Source of the DNA: Crocodylus rhombifer
Taxonomy: Eukaryota > Chordata > Crocodylia > Crocodylidae
NCBI GenBank assembly: GCA_038503035.1
Contig: JAVSML010024600.1
Span: forward strand, 877,240-941,239
Direction of reading: 5' to 3'
DNA length: 64,000 bases
Under the pieces are notes generated by a model. That model was given only the letters and a program-made list of their open reading frames with translations, was not told the DNA's origin and did no database searches. The position numbers were made by a program, and so were the translations under genes. Below, piece by piece: positions 50,797 to 63,059 of this stretch (position 1 is its first letter; the number at the start of each line of letters is the position of its first letter).

Positions 50797-51850
50797 CATA
50801 CCAAGTGGGGTTCTCTCAAGATCTATCCTAAGTACTACTCAATGTCTGGAAGTCTGAGGACAATAACAAGCTAAATGAGGCTACAAGAACATTAGAAGAC
50901 AAGACTGGGATTCAAACAAATCTCTCACTAAATTAGACAATTGTCTGAATTAAGACGAATTAAATTCAATATAGGAAGTACTACAATAATGAAGAAACAT
51001 TCAAATACATAGATACAAAATGGGAAACAGCCAGACAGGATGTATTCATGCAGAAAGGGATCTCAAGATTGTAGTAGTTCACCAACCCAATTTGAGTCAA
51101 CATTGTAAATGGTTGGGGAAAAAGGCCAGCGACCAAGTGGGTGTGTCATTCACAGATCACTGGAAGCAATTCTTTCACTTCATTCGGTGCTGGTGTGGCC
51201 CTGGAGTACTGTGTCCAGTGTTTAGCACCCCACTTCAAGAAAGATATGGACAAATTGAGGAAAGTCCAGAAGAGAGTAAGAAAAATCTCTAGACAATGGG
51301 ATATATGACGAAAGTCTGGAAAAATAGGATTTTTATTTAGTCTAGAGAAGAGAGGACTGAGCACACTTTTACACGTGTTCCAGGGAGAGGGGGCACTTTA
51401 ATTAGAACAGCTCCAAAGCTGTTCCAATTAAAGCGCCCAGAACATCTCATGTATCAGTGTCTCTGCACTTCAGAATGGCAGTGGGGGCACTACATCTCAA
51501 GCTCGTTGAATGAGCTTTAGTTAAAGTGCCCCACTGCCATTCTGAAGTGCAGGGATGCTGAAACATGAGACGTGGAGGCTGGCTGGAACCCAGTTATTAC
51601 TATACTCCAACAGACTCAAAGAGGGAAGGACAAGAAGTAATAGGTTGGAATTGCAATAAGGGAGATTTCAGTAAGATATTAGGAAGAACTTTCTAATCAG
51701 AAGGTGATTAAGCACTGGATCAGATTACCTAGAGAGGTTGCAGAGACTGACACTGGCAATTTTTAAGTGCAGGTTAGATAAATGTTTATCTTTGATGGTT
51801 TTGATGGGGAGGCTCCTGCCTTAAGCAAAGGGTTGGAGTACATGATCAAT
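50797..51850 (+). mobile_element. Old CR1/L3-like LINE 3' part, plus orientation
   Basis: Plus-strand remains of the CR1 C-terminal region: LEYCVQCLAPHFKKDMDKLR in one frame (about 51205-51262), then FSLEKRGLS, and after the MITE insertion the 'RL..FLIRR' type region and tail near 51850. It is highly decayed and of the same age class as 40362-44765. Confidence 0.75.
51369..51585. mobile_element. MITE with two internal hairpins, inserted in CR1
   Basis: Interrupts the CR1 at about 51369-51585. Hairpin 1: gcactttaattagaacagct (51393-51412) pairs with 51417-51436, with few mismatches. Hairpin 2: 51463-51490 (ctgcacttcagaatggcag...) pairs with 51526-51552 almost perfectly. No coding capacity. 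Ends are approximate. Confidence 0.65.
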
Positions 51851-51889
51851 GAGATTCTTGTAAGAGTACTGAAGGGTGTTGCTCAACAG

Positions 51890-52118
51890 TACCACTGTTG
51901 TGTGTGCAAACACCTACACACGAGTCACAAGATACCCAGATATTTCAAACAGGAATCCATAATATCAAAACCATTCTGGAACCTGTTACAGTCTTTCTGA
52001 GATCTCTGCAACACAAGAACTGATCTTACTACTTTTCCATAGTCAAAAAATAAGTGAAAAGCAAATGGCTAGCATTCTCCAAGAGGTGACTTGAGTCTAA
52101 CAAGGTGGAGAACCACTG
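51890..52118. mobile_element. hAT MITE fragment (15042 family)
   Basis: Right part with gagtctaacaaggtggagaaccactgg (about 52091-52118 region) and the shared interior words 'tttctgagatctctgcaaca' and 'cacaagaactga'. The left end is degraded. Confidence 0.55.
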
Positions 52119-52948
52119 GCTTAGACTGTCACTCTGACAACGTGGAACTTTTTCATTAATTATAAACCACCTGAACATCTTCCTGATACGTTTAGTTACA
52201 TGAGTCATTCCTGTGGATCCTTTTACATCTGAACAATTCTTCAACCTCTTGAGGGCGAAATCCAGAGGACTTGCTAGAGATTGGTATTGTTCCGCCAGTT
52301 CTTCACCTAAGGCAAATCCCCACTGAGCATAGTAGAAACCTGTCTCAGTAAGGATTAAGCAGAAATTGTGTAAGAGACTAAGCATTTGGAATTCAGTACT
52401 GATGAGCCACGCTCCACTCTGTGGCCCAGGCAGGCACCATGCTTCCAGGAGCCATACAAGAGGGTTGTCACTCCACAAACACTCTCCACGCAATAGCTAC
52501 TTTCTTTTAGCTGGGTCATGTAGGGGTTTGCAAGACCACTGCTCACTCCTATTATAATCTATCACACGTAAAGCAGAAATGGTGCTTACAGTTCTTCCTT
52601 TTGCTAAAGAGGCATGATGACAGATCCAGAGCTCACTGAAGTTAATGTGCATTATTCCAATGAAAATCAGGGTCAGAAAGATCCTAGCTGTTCCCTTCTT
52701 CTATATAAGGGTGCTGTATAATGTGCCCAGGGATGTTGGTTGTAGCCATGTTTGTCTAAGGACATAGGTAGGCAAGGTTCTTTGAGTAGATTTTCCCGAA
52801 GAACCATATCCTGTATAATGTGCCCTTAATTCCTTCTACTTATTACCCTGCCAAAGGGCTGGATCCAATCTGACAGTTATTTGATTATATCTGAATCTCC
52901 ACAAGTTTAGCAGTATAGGCTCCATGTACTCTTAGAGACAGTGGGCAT
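52119..52948. other. Intronic sequence, no feature recognised
   Basis: A 154-codon minus open frame (52029-52493) has no recognisable motif and overlaps the MITE; it is not called a gene. Confidence 0.4.
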
Positions 52949-53202
52949 GTCCACATGTTCATTAATGCACAGTACTTACTGTGCATTTAGTTCAGTACTC
53001 GCTTAATGAAGTATTAACTAAATGTGCAGTAACTACAGTTACTGCGCAGTAGTGCCAGTGCATAGTTTTTTGTGCTGCTTACTGCACAGTAGCCTAATAA
53101 CACTGTGCAGAAGCATACTAGCACAGTTTCTGACCGGCATGCTACTGCACAGTGTTATTAGGCTACTGCACAGTAAGCGTCTCATGTAGAAACACCTACA
53201 GG
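52949..53202. mobile_element. MITE with perfect 34-bp inverted arms
   Basis: Ends gggcatgtccacatg (52949 onward) and ctcatgtagaaacacc (near 53184-53199) are related inverted repeats. Inside, 53077-53110 (gcttactgcacagtagcc...) and 53145-53178 are perfect reverse complements of 34 bp around a 34-bp loop. Additional direct 'actgcacagta' words give a highly foldable sequence. Confidence 0.75.
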
Positions 53203-53899
53203 CAACAAGACCTTTACCTGCTGCTGCTAAGAGGCTCTGACCTTGTCTCTGGCTGTGGACAGATTTAAAGAGGTTTTGTGCTCACGTGGGATGGCTGGAA
53301 CTTATTGCAACTGGATGCAGCTGTTCATCTGTCCACTTCTATCCAAAAGCAAAAAAGAAACTAAACCACAAAAGTTTACCCTGAAATGAGACAGGGAGTA
53401 AATCACTGCAGTTTGGTTTCAAATTACCATAAGATATAGTGAACAGATGAAACAGTTACAGAAGATCAGCTGTAATATAGTATAGATTTAAAGCACATCA
53501 ACTATTTGTTACATCCTTTATATGTCAATTTCACATGGAATATCCACTTCAAGAAGTCATGAGCCTTCACAGAGGTCTTCATGCATCATGAGCTCTTTCC
53601 CTTTAAGGCAGAGGCTGGTACAGTGGACTCCAATGTAACCCACTATAATGTTCTACATTTAGAATCAAATAATTATCACATTCTTCATGAGGTTATATAT
53701 ACATTAATTCTTCATAGGTACATACACTTCACTGTGACGTATTTAATGCTAAGGCAAAAAATATTTACTGGAAATTTATAAGACTTACATTACATACTAT
53801 ATTTAGGCAAGTACTGCATACACCTGCCCCTGCAAAAAAATCAGCCCTTCAATACTGGCATGCTTATCTTCACCCGAGAAGCTGTTCTTTTCTTTGATG
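53203..53899. other. AT-rich intronic sequence, no feature recognised
   Basis: Nothing recognised. Confidence 0.45.
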
Positions 53900-53907
53900 G
53901 AACAGAA

Positions 53908-54128
53908 CAGTGATTCTCAGCCCAGATGTCACGGCACCCTGTGATGCCTTTTCAAGGGTGTTTCAGGGCGCCACAATGTTAACACTGTTTGTTACAAAAG
54001 AATTGCTCTGTAGTCAAAAAAACAAGTGAAGGTAAGAGCTGCCATTTTCCAAGCGGTGCCTTGAGTGGAACGAGGGGTACCTTGAGCCACTAAAGGATGC
54101 TTTAAGTCTAAAAAGTTGAAAACCACTG
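53908..54128. mobile_element. hAT MITE (15042 family), 8-bp duplication
   Basis: Begins cagtgattctcagcccag and ends gttgaaaaccactg. Flanks are gaacagaa (53900-53907) and gaatagaa (54129-54136), one mismatch. It shares 'aagaattgctctgtagtcaa' and the 'gtgccttgagtg' words with the 15042-15350 copy. Confidence 0.83.
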
Positions 54129-54136
54129 GAATAGAA

Positions 54137-55802
54137 ACAGGGTGGAATACAGCAATCAGACTCTGTGACTTACTGATGCCAATGGCTGCCACTTCTCCCT
54201 AGGACTGCAAACAGGGGCAGAGTCCTATGCTAACCTATTCACTGCTGCAGCACCCGAATCTTGTTGCTGTCCTGCCACTCCAAGAAGTTTCTGCTAACTC
54301 ATCCAGACTGTGTCCTGGGAAGCTGAATTCTGTAGTTTAAAATGTGAGTTGCTTTTAGCTATTGTAATTTATTAAAGGAAGTTATTTGATTTTAAAGTAT
54401 TAGATTTTCACACAAATTAGAATAACTTAACTCTAAAATTTCTTTACATTCTGTATAGTACCTATTCCAACATGAAAAAATGCCAGCTGAGGACTATCTT
54501 GAAGTCCTCATGCACGAACACTGAAAAATAATTGACATTAGTGTGGTCTAATGGGAAAAATCAGGAATGGCATTGCTCCCTATACAGACAAAAGTGATCT
54601 AAATGGATTTTGTCACAGTGAACTCAGCTTTTAAATGTTTGTCTTATCATATTAATACTTTAACAATGACAGTCTAGAGGTCTATTTTTAGGCACTTATT
54701 GTGTTAAAATATCTGATGAAAGCACAGAAAGAAGCTGTTGAAAATGTGTTATATATACATTTCAAACATTTTTCCAACTTGCACATTTAAGTTAAAACAG
54801 CTGTGCTCAGCTTTTTGGCCCTGTGTGCCAAATGACTGGCACAGGGCTGGTCCTCAGGCCATATGGAGTCCCATGCACCAGGACAGGGCCCAGTATCATT
54901 CCCTTTCCACCCCATGTGCCAGGATTTAGCCCCAGGGACTTAGTGCCATCCCCATGCATGTTAATTGGGACCCAGGGACTTGGAACCACCTGCTCCTGCC
55001 ACTGTGTGCCAGAATGGAGCCCTGGAGTCTGGTGCTACCCTTGCCAGACCCTGGATGCTGGGATCCAGCACCCAATCCAGTGCTCAGTGCTGAGGGCTCT
55101 CCATAGGTCTGGACATTTGGCAATAGGGCATCAGTTCCACCACTCTCCTGCCAACCAGTTTCCAGACCCATAAGAAGCCCCAGGAGCCAGATGACACACC
55201 ACTGTGGATGAGCACCTTGGAGCTACAAATGTTCAAACCATGATACCACAATTTATGCATCCATGCCCATTGTTTAGAACCAAAATAAACAGTTGGATTT
55301 TCAGAACAACCATACAGTAACTCTGGCTTTAGTGGGGACTGCAGATGTCTAGCATTACTAAAAATCAGGCTACATATTTAGCTGTTTACATACAGCTTCA
55401 GGTGCCAAAATTTAGACACTCAAAATCTATATATTCTGTCTTTGGCACTTTGCAAGAAGAGTACAGCACATCAAAATATCAAACCAGCCACTGATATACA
55501 TAAATTAAAATAGATTATTGCTTTACCATTTTTGCAGATTATAACTGACAGGGATTCATTTTACTTCAGACATTAATAGGTTTCTAATAGTAAAGCAAGA
55601 AGGACCTCCAAAAGAACTAGGGACTATGAAAAAGATGAATAGACCATTAAAAAGTAAAAGTGAACAAGTTCAATTCTTATCTTCCCTAATCCCTTAAACT
55701 TTGCAGTTGTTCTTTGCAGTGCTTTATTTGTTTTTAGAATTAATCACTTAGGTTAAAATGTATCTATTCTAAAAGCAGCCATCACCTAGGTATTATTTAG
55801 AA
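54137..55802. other. Intronic sequence with GC-moderate middle
   Basis: 54800-55200 is GC-richer with a 'ctcagctttttggccctgtg' start that may be a repeat. No exon recognised. Confidence 0.4.
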
Positions 55803-57121
55803 CAGGGCTATCAAATAGGGGTGTACCAAGAGAGATTTTTGGGGTCAATACCGATAGCCAATATTTAAGGAGGCATATCTGCTGATACCAATCTGATTTC
55901 TGATACAGCTGCCTCCAGCTGGTAAGTCCGGTGTGGGGGAAGGGGAGGGGGAAAGGAAGGGGCATGGACAGCCATATAAATGTTCCCACAGTGAGGGAGG
56001 GGGCAGGGCAAGCGCTGCCCAAGTGGGGTGGGCGCAGGATAATGCCACAGTTCATGGGAGGGCTCCTGCTGCTGCTTGCACCCTAGGGGACATGGGGGGG
56101 AGGGTGCCCCCCAGATCTGCGCAGAGCAGGCAGGCTGCAGCCAGGGCTGCGTGGGGCTCTTCTTGGCAGGGGCTGGGCTTGGAGCATGCACCGGCGGCAT
56201 TAGGATGCTGCAGCCACCCCAAATGTTGCTGCCGCTCCACTCATGCTGCTGCTGCCAGCTGATTGGTGCAGCCCCGGCTCAACGCCCCACCTCCACTCAC
56301 ACACCATAAAGAGCCAGGGCTGCACCAGGCGGCTTGCAGAGGTGGCACTGGGAGCGGAGCAGTGGTGAATTCTGGGGTGGATGCAGTATCCTCCCAGCAC
56401 TGCCAGTGCCAACTCCGAACCTAGCCCTCACCAAGAGCCCTGCGCAGCCCCAGCTGCAGCCCACGCACCCCACCCCACGCAGATCTGGGGGGTACATGCC
56501 CCACCACTGTGCCCTCCCAGGGTGCAAGCAGAACCAGGAGCCACCTCCCCACCATGAGCCGAGGCTCCTACCCCCGCCCCGCCCCCCCCACCCCACCTGG
56601 GCAGTACCTGTCCCTGCCCCCTACATCACCGCGGGGGACGTTGATCTACCCCTCCCACGCCTCTTCCCTCTCCCCTCCCCTTCCACCACCGGACTTACCA
56701 GCTGGGGGCAGCACTCCACGCAGCCAGCTCTGCTTCTTGCTACTAGAGTGCTGCGTTGCACTATAAACTCACAACCCCACTCCCATGACTATTCACCACA
56801 GCTATATTACAGGCAACCCCTACCAAGGCTCTATAGCACACCCCTCGCACCGCTGCGCCAAACACTTGTGACACCACCCACCCAAACTTCTCTACTCCAC
56901 ACTGCACTACATGCCCCAGGACCACCCTCAGCTCCCTGTGCTGCCACACTGCCCCATGCCTATTAGGGTGGAAGCAGGAAGTGTCAGCCAAAGGAGGGAA
57001 GGGGAGCCCAGAGACTCCAGCTGCTGTTATAGCTGGAGCAATGGAGAAATGGTAGGCAGCAGGAGCCCGGGGGCCACAGTTTAACCCCCTGTGGGCCACG
57101 AGCCACCAGTTAGACAGCCCT
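55803..57121. mobile_element. hAT-type element enclosing a GGTGCACCGATA-family copy
   Basis: The left end is cagggctatcaaata (55803-55817) and the right end ttagacagcccta (near 57108-57121), its inverted partner. Just inside the left end begins aggggtgtaccaagagag, followed by an 'aataccgatagccaatattt' stretch that is the inverted equivalent of the right TIR of 25132-26147. The internal order then follows that element until about 56710. The remaining right part (56710-57121) is GC-moderate and unique to this copy. Confidence 0.55.
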
Positions 57122-60100
57122 AATCTAAATATTGGTTGCATTAAAAATATTTAATACACACAACAATTAATACTAAGTAGTAGGGTTGAATAATACCATT
57201 GGGCATTTACCAGGTGAAAAATACATGGTTTTAAAGATTTTAAAACTGAAATAAAATCTTGTTTAAGCCTGACACAAAACTGTTTTTAAATATCTACTGT
57301 TATGGGGCTATATTCTTCCACTGCATGTGTAGAATCCCTAATGAAATTCTTGAGACTTATGCATGAAAATAAAAGGCAGTAGCAAGCTATGGCCTAAATT
57401 TGTTAAATCCAGACAGCTGCTTCAGACTGCATGTTTATCTTCAGCATTCCAGGGATATGCTCTCCCACCAAAAATGTCAATCTGTGATACACTGGGAAAA
57501 TGACAACAATACCTGACCTATAATTTATTTGGTATTTTTTAAAATAAAAAACGACTGCAGGGTACAAGGCTGTGCATTTACTTTCTAACCTTTGTTGCTA
57601 CAGTATGGATTGGTATGGGTGAAACAAGTGCATCCTCTGAGTACTGAACCTATGACCCACAAGGCAATGGGCAGGAACCATCCACTAGAGAAGAAGAGAG
57701 TGCTCTAAGTAGCAATAACATTTCAATCACTCGCCTAATAATTTTCTCTTATTAATTCATAAACAAAAGCAGGGCATTCACAACAATAGGTTTCAACTGC
57801 CAGTGACTTTCTCTTCTTAGCTAGCTTAGGTAAGCACTGCCACTGCCATTCACCTTCTACCTTTAGATATTAATCTTTTGATCACCCATGTGAGAAGCAG
57901 GGGCCTGAGCTATCATCTCTGATGCATTGAGGATTATTTAGCACCTCCTCCCTTGTCTCAAGACTCATTCAATATCGTACAACATTGTTATAGCTCTCAC
58001 CACAAATAAGACATTTAGTTCATTCATGTAACTAAATGTACAATAGAAGTAACATTCAGCTCTCATTACAACTGTGAATGAAGCCAAGTTTCAAAAGCTC
58101 AAAATAGTTAGTGAAACAAAACTTCTCTTCTGGGCACAGCTCTAGTAAATTAATTTAAGCAGGCTTTGGGATAGACCTAAAAATCAGGTAAAAACAAAAA
58201 CTTATTGAATCCATTTGACTCAGACTTCTAACCCACTGAACTGGGACTTTAGGTACCTAGGTTATGTGCCTGGATCACTATTTCTGTGTTATATGCAACA
58301 GATCTCAGGAGAAGTAAGCCATGGTCTTGCAAGCCCCCACATTAGGCAGCTAGAAGAAAGCAGACATGAAATAAAATGGTTGTGGAGCCATTCAATATTT
58401 GCTGTGTGACCTGGGTAAGTCACTTATCCTTTCTGGAACAAAGTTCCTCATACCAAAATATTTCTCTGTCTCACAAACAAGGGGGAATTAATTCAGTTTA
58501 CATGGTGTTCTTTGATACTACACTAATAAGCATCATGGATAAGCCTATAAATAAAAGTCTGAATTTAAATGTTCAAAATCAAAAATTGTTTACATTTTGC
58601 CACAGTTTTAAGAAAAAGCATGGACAAAATATACTCTTAGGGCTGTATGATTTTTTCAGATCAGTTCCAGACAGATGTTCAGCTTTCTCCGCATGCATGG
58701 AGCTGCCACTGTTATCATTCCACTCATGTAGGAAAAACACCACGTCAGAGGCTGTTGTGCAGCCTGGAGAAGAATTTTTTACCAACAAAATTAATCTGTG
58801 TTTACTTGTTATAGGCCTTCCCTAGTTCCTTTTTTTAAAAACTCCCATGAAACAATCCACATTAAAGGATGTATTCCTCATTGTCACTGACAAAGGGAGC
58901 TATGCATAAATGAGTCATGTGATATCTCACTGTTGACATGATCTCCTTAGTTATCATTTAAAAAGGAACATCTTTTAGGTCAACAAGATATTCCTTTGTA
59001 AAAAACATGTCAAATTATAAAGTAAAAACAAATTCAGAACACCATGAAGTTCCTGTACAAGAGTGACAGATCCACATTTGTGTTCACTCTACTGGCTTTT
59101 TGAAGACCCAGCGTGCCACAAAGGGGGCCAGCTATTAGGACAGGAGAAATAATAAGGAGTTTGAAAAGAGAAGGATTCTTGATATGTTAGCATTAGAATA
59201 TCCTTTTAGTTCCTGCAGTAAAAAAGCACAAAGAATGAAGCAGTTTCTAAAATTCTGCCAGGAGCAGTTAAATAAGAGTAAATCTTGCAGTCACAGCACC
59301 TGAATGAACACCTCACTTTATGAGAAACATCTCTCAACTTGCCTACTGCTTTTTGAAAATGAAATTAAAAATTATTATAAACTGTTAGATGGTGTGCTTC
59401 ATATTTAGTACTCACATTATACAACAAAGATGTGCTTCACTAATAAATCCCTATTATAGCATTGCTAAACCGGCAAGTACCTCAGCACTGCCAAACACCT
59501 TATTTTAGAAAAATTTGCCCGAACAAGACCTAAATGATTACTTGTGCCTCATACAGAAAAAAATATTTATAAGAATCCATGAAGTACAAATGTTTGTTTT
59601 TACAAAGATTTTTCCCTCCTACTTTAAAAAAAAAAAAAAGACCCAAACCCTTCAAATGCTGGCTCTTTTTTAAGCATATTTATACCTTGGCTAAATCTTT
59701 CTCATACTATTTATATAATGTAACTACTCCATACAGCCTGTAGGGACATATGCTGGCACTATTCCACAAACAAAAAAATTCTTCTGTTGAGTTCAACGGG
59801 TATTTGGTATATGCAATAATAGCTAAGTCATGCAGCGTGTGTAGGATTAATCTGTACACACCATAATGTAAGAAAAAATAACTCAGTTGAAGCACAGCGT
59901 ATCTGCACAAGTGAGCTCAGGATCAGACCTTTACAATCTGTTTTTCAGGAAGTGATTATGTGTTATCTTTTTGATAACGCAGTGAGAACTATTAGCATGT
60001 GACAGCTCAGTGCAGTTCCAAGAGGAAGCTGTAAAATGCATAGGAAAGGGGGGAATATATGTAGAGAAAAACTCATAAGCACAAACTTTTGAACAATTAG

Positions 60101-61826
60101 AAGAAGTCATGTGCTCAGGTCCGAGTGAAACAGCATTCTTCTACTGCTATCCATTGAGTTCCACTGATTCACAGCAGCTAAGAACCTGGCTATTAGTGCA
60201 CTAGTTAAGACCACCATTAATAGACTTACAGTGGACAATGGGTACCAACTATGTGCAGAGGAAATCCCCAGATCTGTTTAAGTTGCTGGCATAATAGGCC
60301 AATCTTTATATGAGGGTGAGTAGAAACATGGCAGCAGTCAACCTGACAAAAAACCAATCTTCTTAAACATCAGCCATTAAACATGTCTTGTTTCAGCTAT
60401 TTTGCTCTTGTACATAGCCATTATGAACAAAGTAAAACCCACCTACGCACTGACATTTCAGCGTCCTGATCTCCCTTACAACATATCTAAGGAAAGCAAA
60501 GCAATGAAGGATATGTTTCAAAATGCGAGTACAGAATGCTATAGAACTGATAGCATCTTGTAATCTTCCCTACATGCCATTCCAGCTTAGTCATTAAAAT
60601 CTATTTCTCAGTAAAAAGATCCAGTGTATATCCCATTTCCCATTACTAGACAGCATGTTGTGTTGCCAGCACAGAAGCTATGAAGCTATCAGACTGAGAG
60701 CAACTCAGGTAATGGTATAAGTAGTATCAGCTGATATTTACTCTGTTAGGTCTGGTGCAACCTTAATAAAGGTTTTAAATCATAAGGGCAGTTTCTGCCT
60801 GCAGTGGTCAAATCATAATGCCCCTGGGTTGCAGGGAATCAATAATGGCAACAACGTAGTGGGAACGAGGTCAGTAGCCAGGCTTACAAAAAATATGGCC
60901 ATAAAATCCACACAGATCTTGGAAAGAAATCTATCCCCAAAAAACCACATTGCAAGCCACTATTACAATCTTCTATGGAGTCTGCCATTACGGCCACCTA
61001 GCTGTTTTAAGCCCCGGTTTCCAGGTTAGATCATTACAGAATTACATTCCTTGCAACTACTCATAGTTCTCTTCAGCAAAGCACACTTGTTCGGTGCCAG
61101 CTTGATGTATGAGAATTTTACCCTTCCTGTCTTAGCTAACATTTAGGCTCCAATATACCGTGCTGCCTATGCATCTCAGTGTACAATGAAAATTATAATT
61201 ATTTTTTTATAATCTGAGTAAAGATAAGTCAATGTGAAGCCTTTATTTTAAGCAACTGATTATTTTTAAGTGTCCCTAAAATGTCAAAAGGAAGGTAATA
61301 TTTGACTATGCGCCATGTAACCTACTTTCATCAGTTTCTCTAGGAACAGCATTAGGCTTTGAGTTCTATTTGAATTTTCCAGATCTTGCAACTACTTTCA
61401 GGGCAGCAGTTTGCCGAGCAACTGCAGAGCCTGCTGAAACCATGTATTATAATTTCCAGATGCCAGGGTGCAAATGTAAGAACATCCTAGAACTTTCATT
61501 ACTATAAGCGAAAGCATTTCTATAAATCGAGTTTACTTTCCATTCCTTACGCAACATCACCGTTTTACTTCATTCAGCTTCAACAAAGGAACTACAAGTC
61601 AGTTTCACTTCCTGATTTGACACTGCAATGTTTAGACTACAAGCACTGCACAGACTTGTTAACCTCCAAATTAAGGTTGTCACAAGAACAATTCTTCTAG
61701 TATAAACCAGTCTTACTGAAACTTGTTTTGGAACAAAATTTAACACAACAAAATTTAAAATTAAACTCCTTAATCTGGGGCTTAAGCAACCTGCTAATAC
61801 TTTACTTTTGCTTTCATTCCTGGCCA
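57122..61826. other. AT-rich, repeat-poor intronic sequence
   Basis: Presumed PARP8 intron 2. Low GC, short ORFs only, no recognisable transposon. If enhancers exist near the PARP8 promoter this would be a natural place, but nothing specific is visible. Confidence 0.5.
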
Positions 61827-62041
61827 TTAGATGCAAGATCCTGTTTGCAATGAAGGCAACTGGAGTTTTTCTACTTCCTTCACTGGGAATGGATACAAGC
61901 CATGATTGTGATAAATAAGCATTCCTAAGTGATTTACAAACTTGTGTACAACTACCACCTTTGCCCTGTAAGTGTAGTGCTTGAGCCTACGCAGGACCTC
62001 AGATGGTGTCAAGGGAACTCTGCTTGCGGGGTGCAGGCCTT
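61827..62041 (-). other. Candidate alternative exon in PARP8 intron 2
   Basis: The minus strand has a plausible acceptor (pyrimidine-rich, gatctttgcag) near 62042. It is followed by an open frame of about 70 codons ending in a TAA near 61827, containing LTPSEVLRRLKHYTYRAK and HKFVNHLGMLIYHNHG. When exon 1 (phase 1) is joined directly to this acceptor the frame is open throughout, which would give a short alternative PARP8 C-terminus. Joining from exon 2 (phase 2) hits a stop at once. I do not recognise the peptide and see no convincing downstream donor, so it would have to be a terminal exon. Chance alone gives this phase one time in three. Confidence 0.25.
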
Positions 62042-63002
62042 CACCTGCAAAGATCAGAGTACAGAATAAGGCATTTCAAGCCAATGTGTCCAGGGAAAGG
62101 AAATTCTAAGCTGTAAATAGACCCAAGCCAAAAGACCTCGCTGTATATATGGTAAGATAAGAGTAGGTGATAAAAGGTAAATGACAAAAGGATAACCTAA
62201 CAAATACATGCAGAATAAAAGTCAAGAAAGAAACAAACAAAACACTTCCCAATAGTTGGTTATTTAAAATATGTTTTCCTTTAAAAACAGAGTTGCATGG
62301 AACCCAGCCTAATGAATTGCAGCTGGAGAACCGATACAACTATAACGCCCTATGTGAACAATAATAATGAATATTCATACATATTCAACTCAATTTGTGA
62401 ATAAACTAAAGAGTGCTTAGCAGCAATATTCAAATGTATGTTCAGTTCAGCCATACAAATGTATGGCGGTTATTAGCATCATAAACTTTAGTGACATTTA
62501 CATGTCATTTCTCTACACTTTTATTTGATGTACTGCAAAAGATCTTGCAGCCATCACTAGACCGAAAGTCGTGATATGACTTCATATGAATCTGTGCTGA
62601 TGTAACACATTAGAATTCGGCCTATTTTCCTTTGTTGGCCACCATGATCATTGTAAAGCATGCTAACACCTTGCATTTGAGGTTTTGCTTCTTTCCCTTT
62701 CTCACTGAGTTTGCTCCTTGTGATAACTCTACACATGGACAGAAATCAGAAACGAAGACAGGGACTCTGAACAGAGCAGCACTCGGAGGAATGATGCTCT
62801 GATGACTAGCCTCACCCCACTGATCACCTGTTCAGACGCAATACTTTTTTTCACGGGTTAATATTTATGCCTTAAGTGGATGTTAATCATTCGCTCAATA
62901 TTTTGCTATTGCAAAAGAAGGGGGTGGGAGAGAGAGAAAAGGGTGTTATGAAGACACAATGCAGAGAACCAGAAATGAAGAGAATCCTTATTAGAGAAAA
63001 GT
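62042..63002. other. AT-rich intron adjoining PARP8 exon 2
   Basis: Donor-proximal part of intron 2. No additional exon or repeat recognised. Contains CRE/AP-1-like short words only at chance level. Confidence 0.45.
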
Positions 63003-63004
63003 AC

Positions 63005-63059
63005 CTTTTGGAGCCTCCGATGTAGGTGAAGGTAAAGGTGGAGTCTGAGTACCTGAAAT
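63005..63059 (-). CDS. PARP8: PARP8 coding exon 2
   Basis: This 55-nt exon continues PARP8. On the minus strand the acceptor reads ctgtatttcag and the exon begins at 63059. Joined to the single leftover G of exon 1, the first codon is GAT (Asp), followed by FRYSDSTFTFTYIGGSK and two leftover bases (AG). The donor is AAAAG|gtactt at 63004-63003. Both splice sites are canonical, and the phase agreement (1 in, 2 out) preserves the frame. The peptide matches the PARP8 N-terminal region as I recall it, with Ile where I remember Val in mammals. Intron 1 is only 523 bp. I recognised no exon encoding the following PARP8 residues further left in this window, so intron 2 probably exceeds 63 kb. Confidence 0.9.

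Noticed and set aside
52029..52493. 154-codon minus frame
   Set aside because: Overlaps a hAT MITE and has no recognisable motif or splice context.
1..63004. Further PARP8 exons to the left
   Set aside because: I looked among minus-strand frames for the residues that follow exon 2 in PARP8 and recognised none. A spliced alignment of PARP8 mRNA would settle it.
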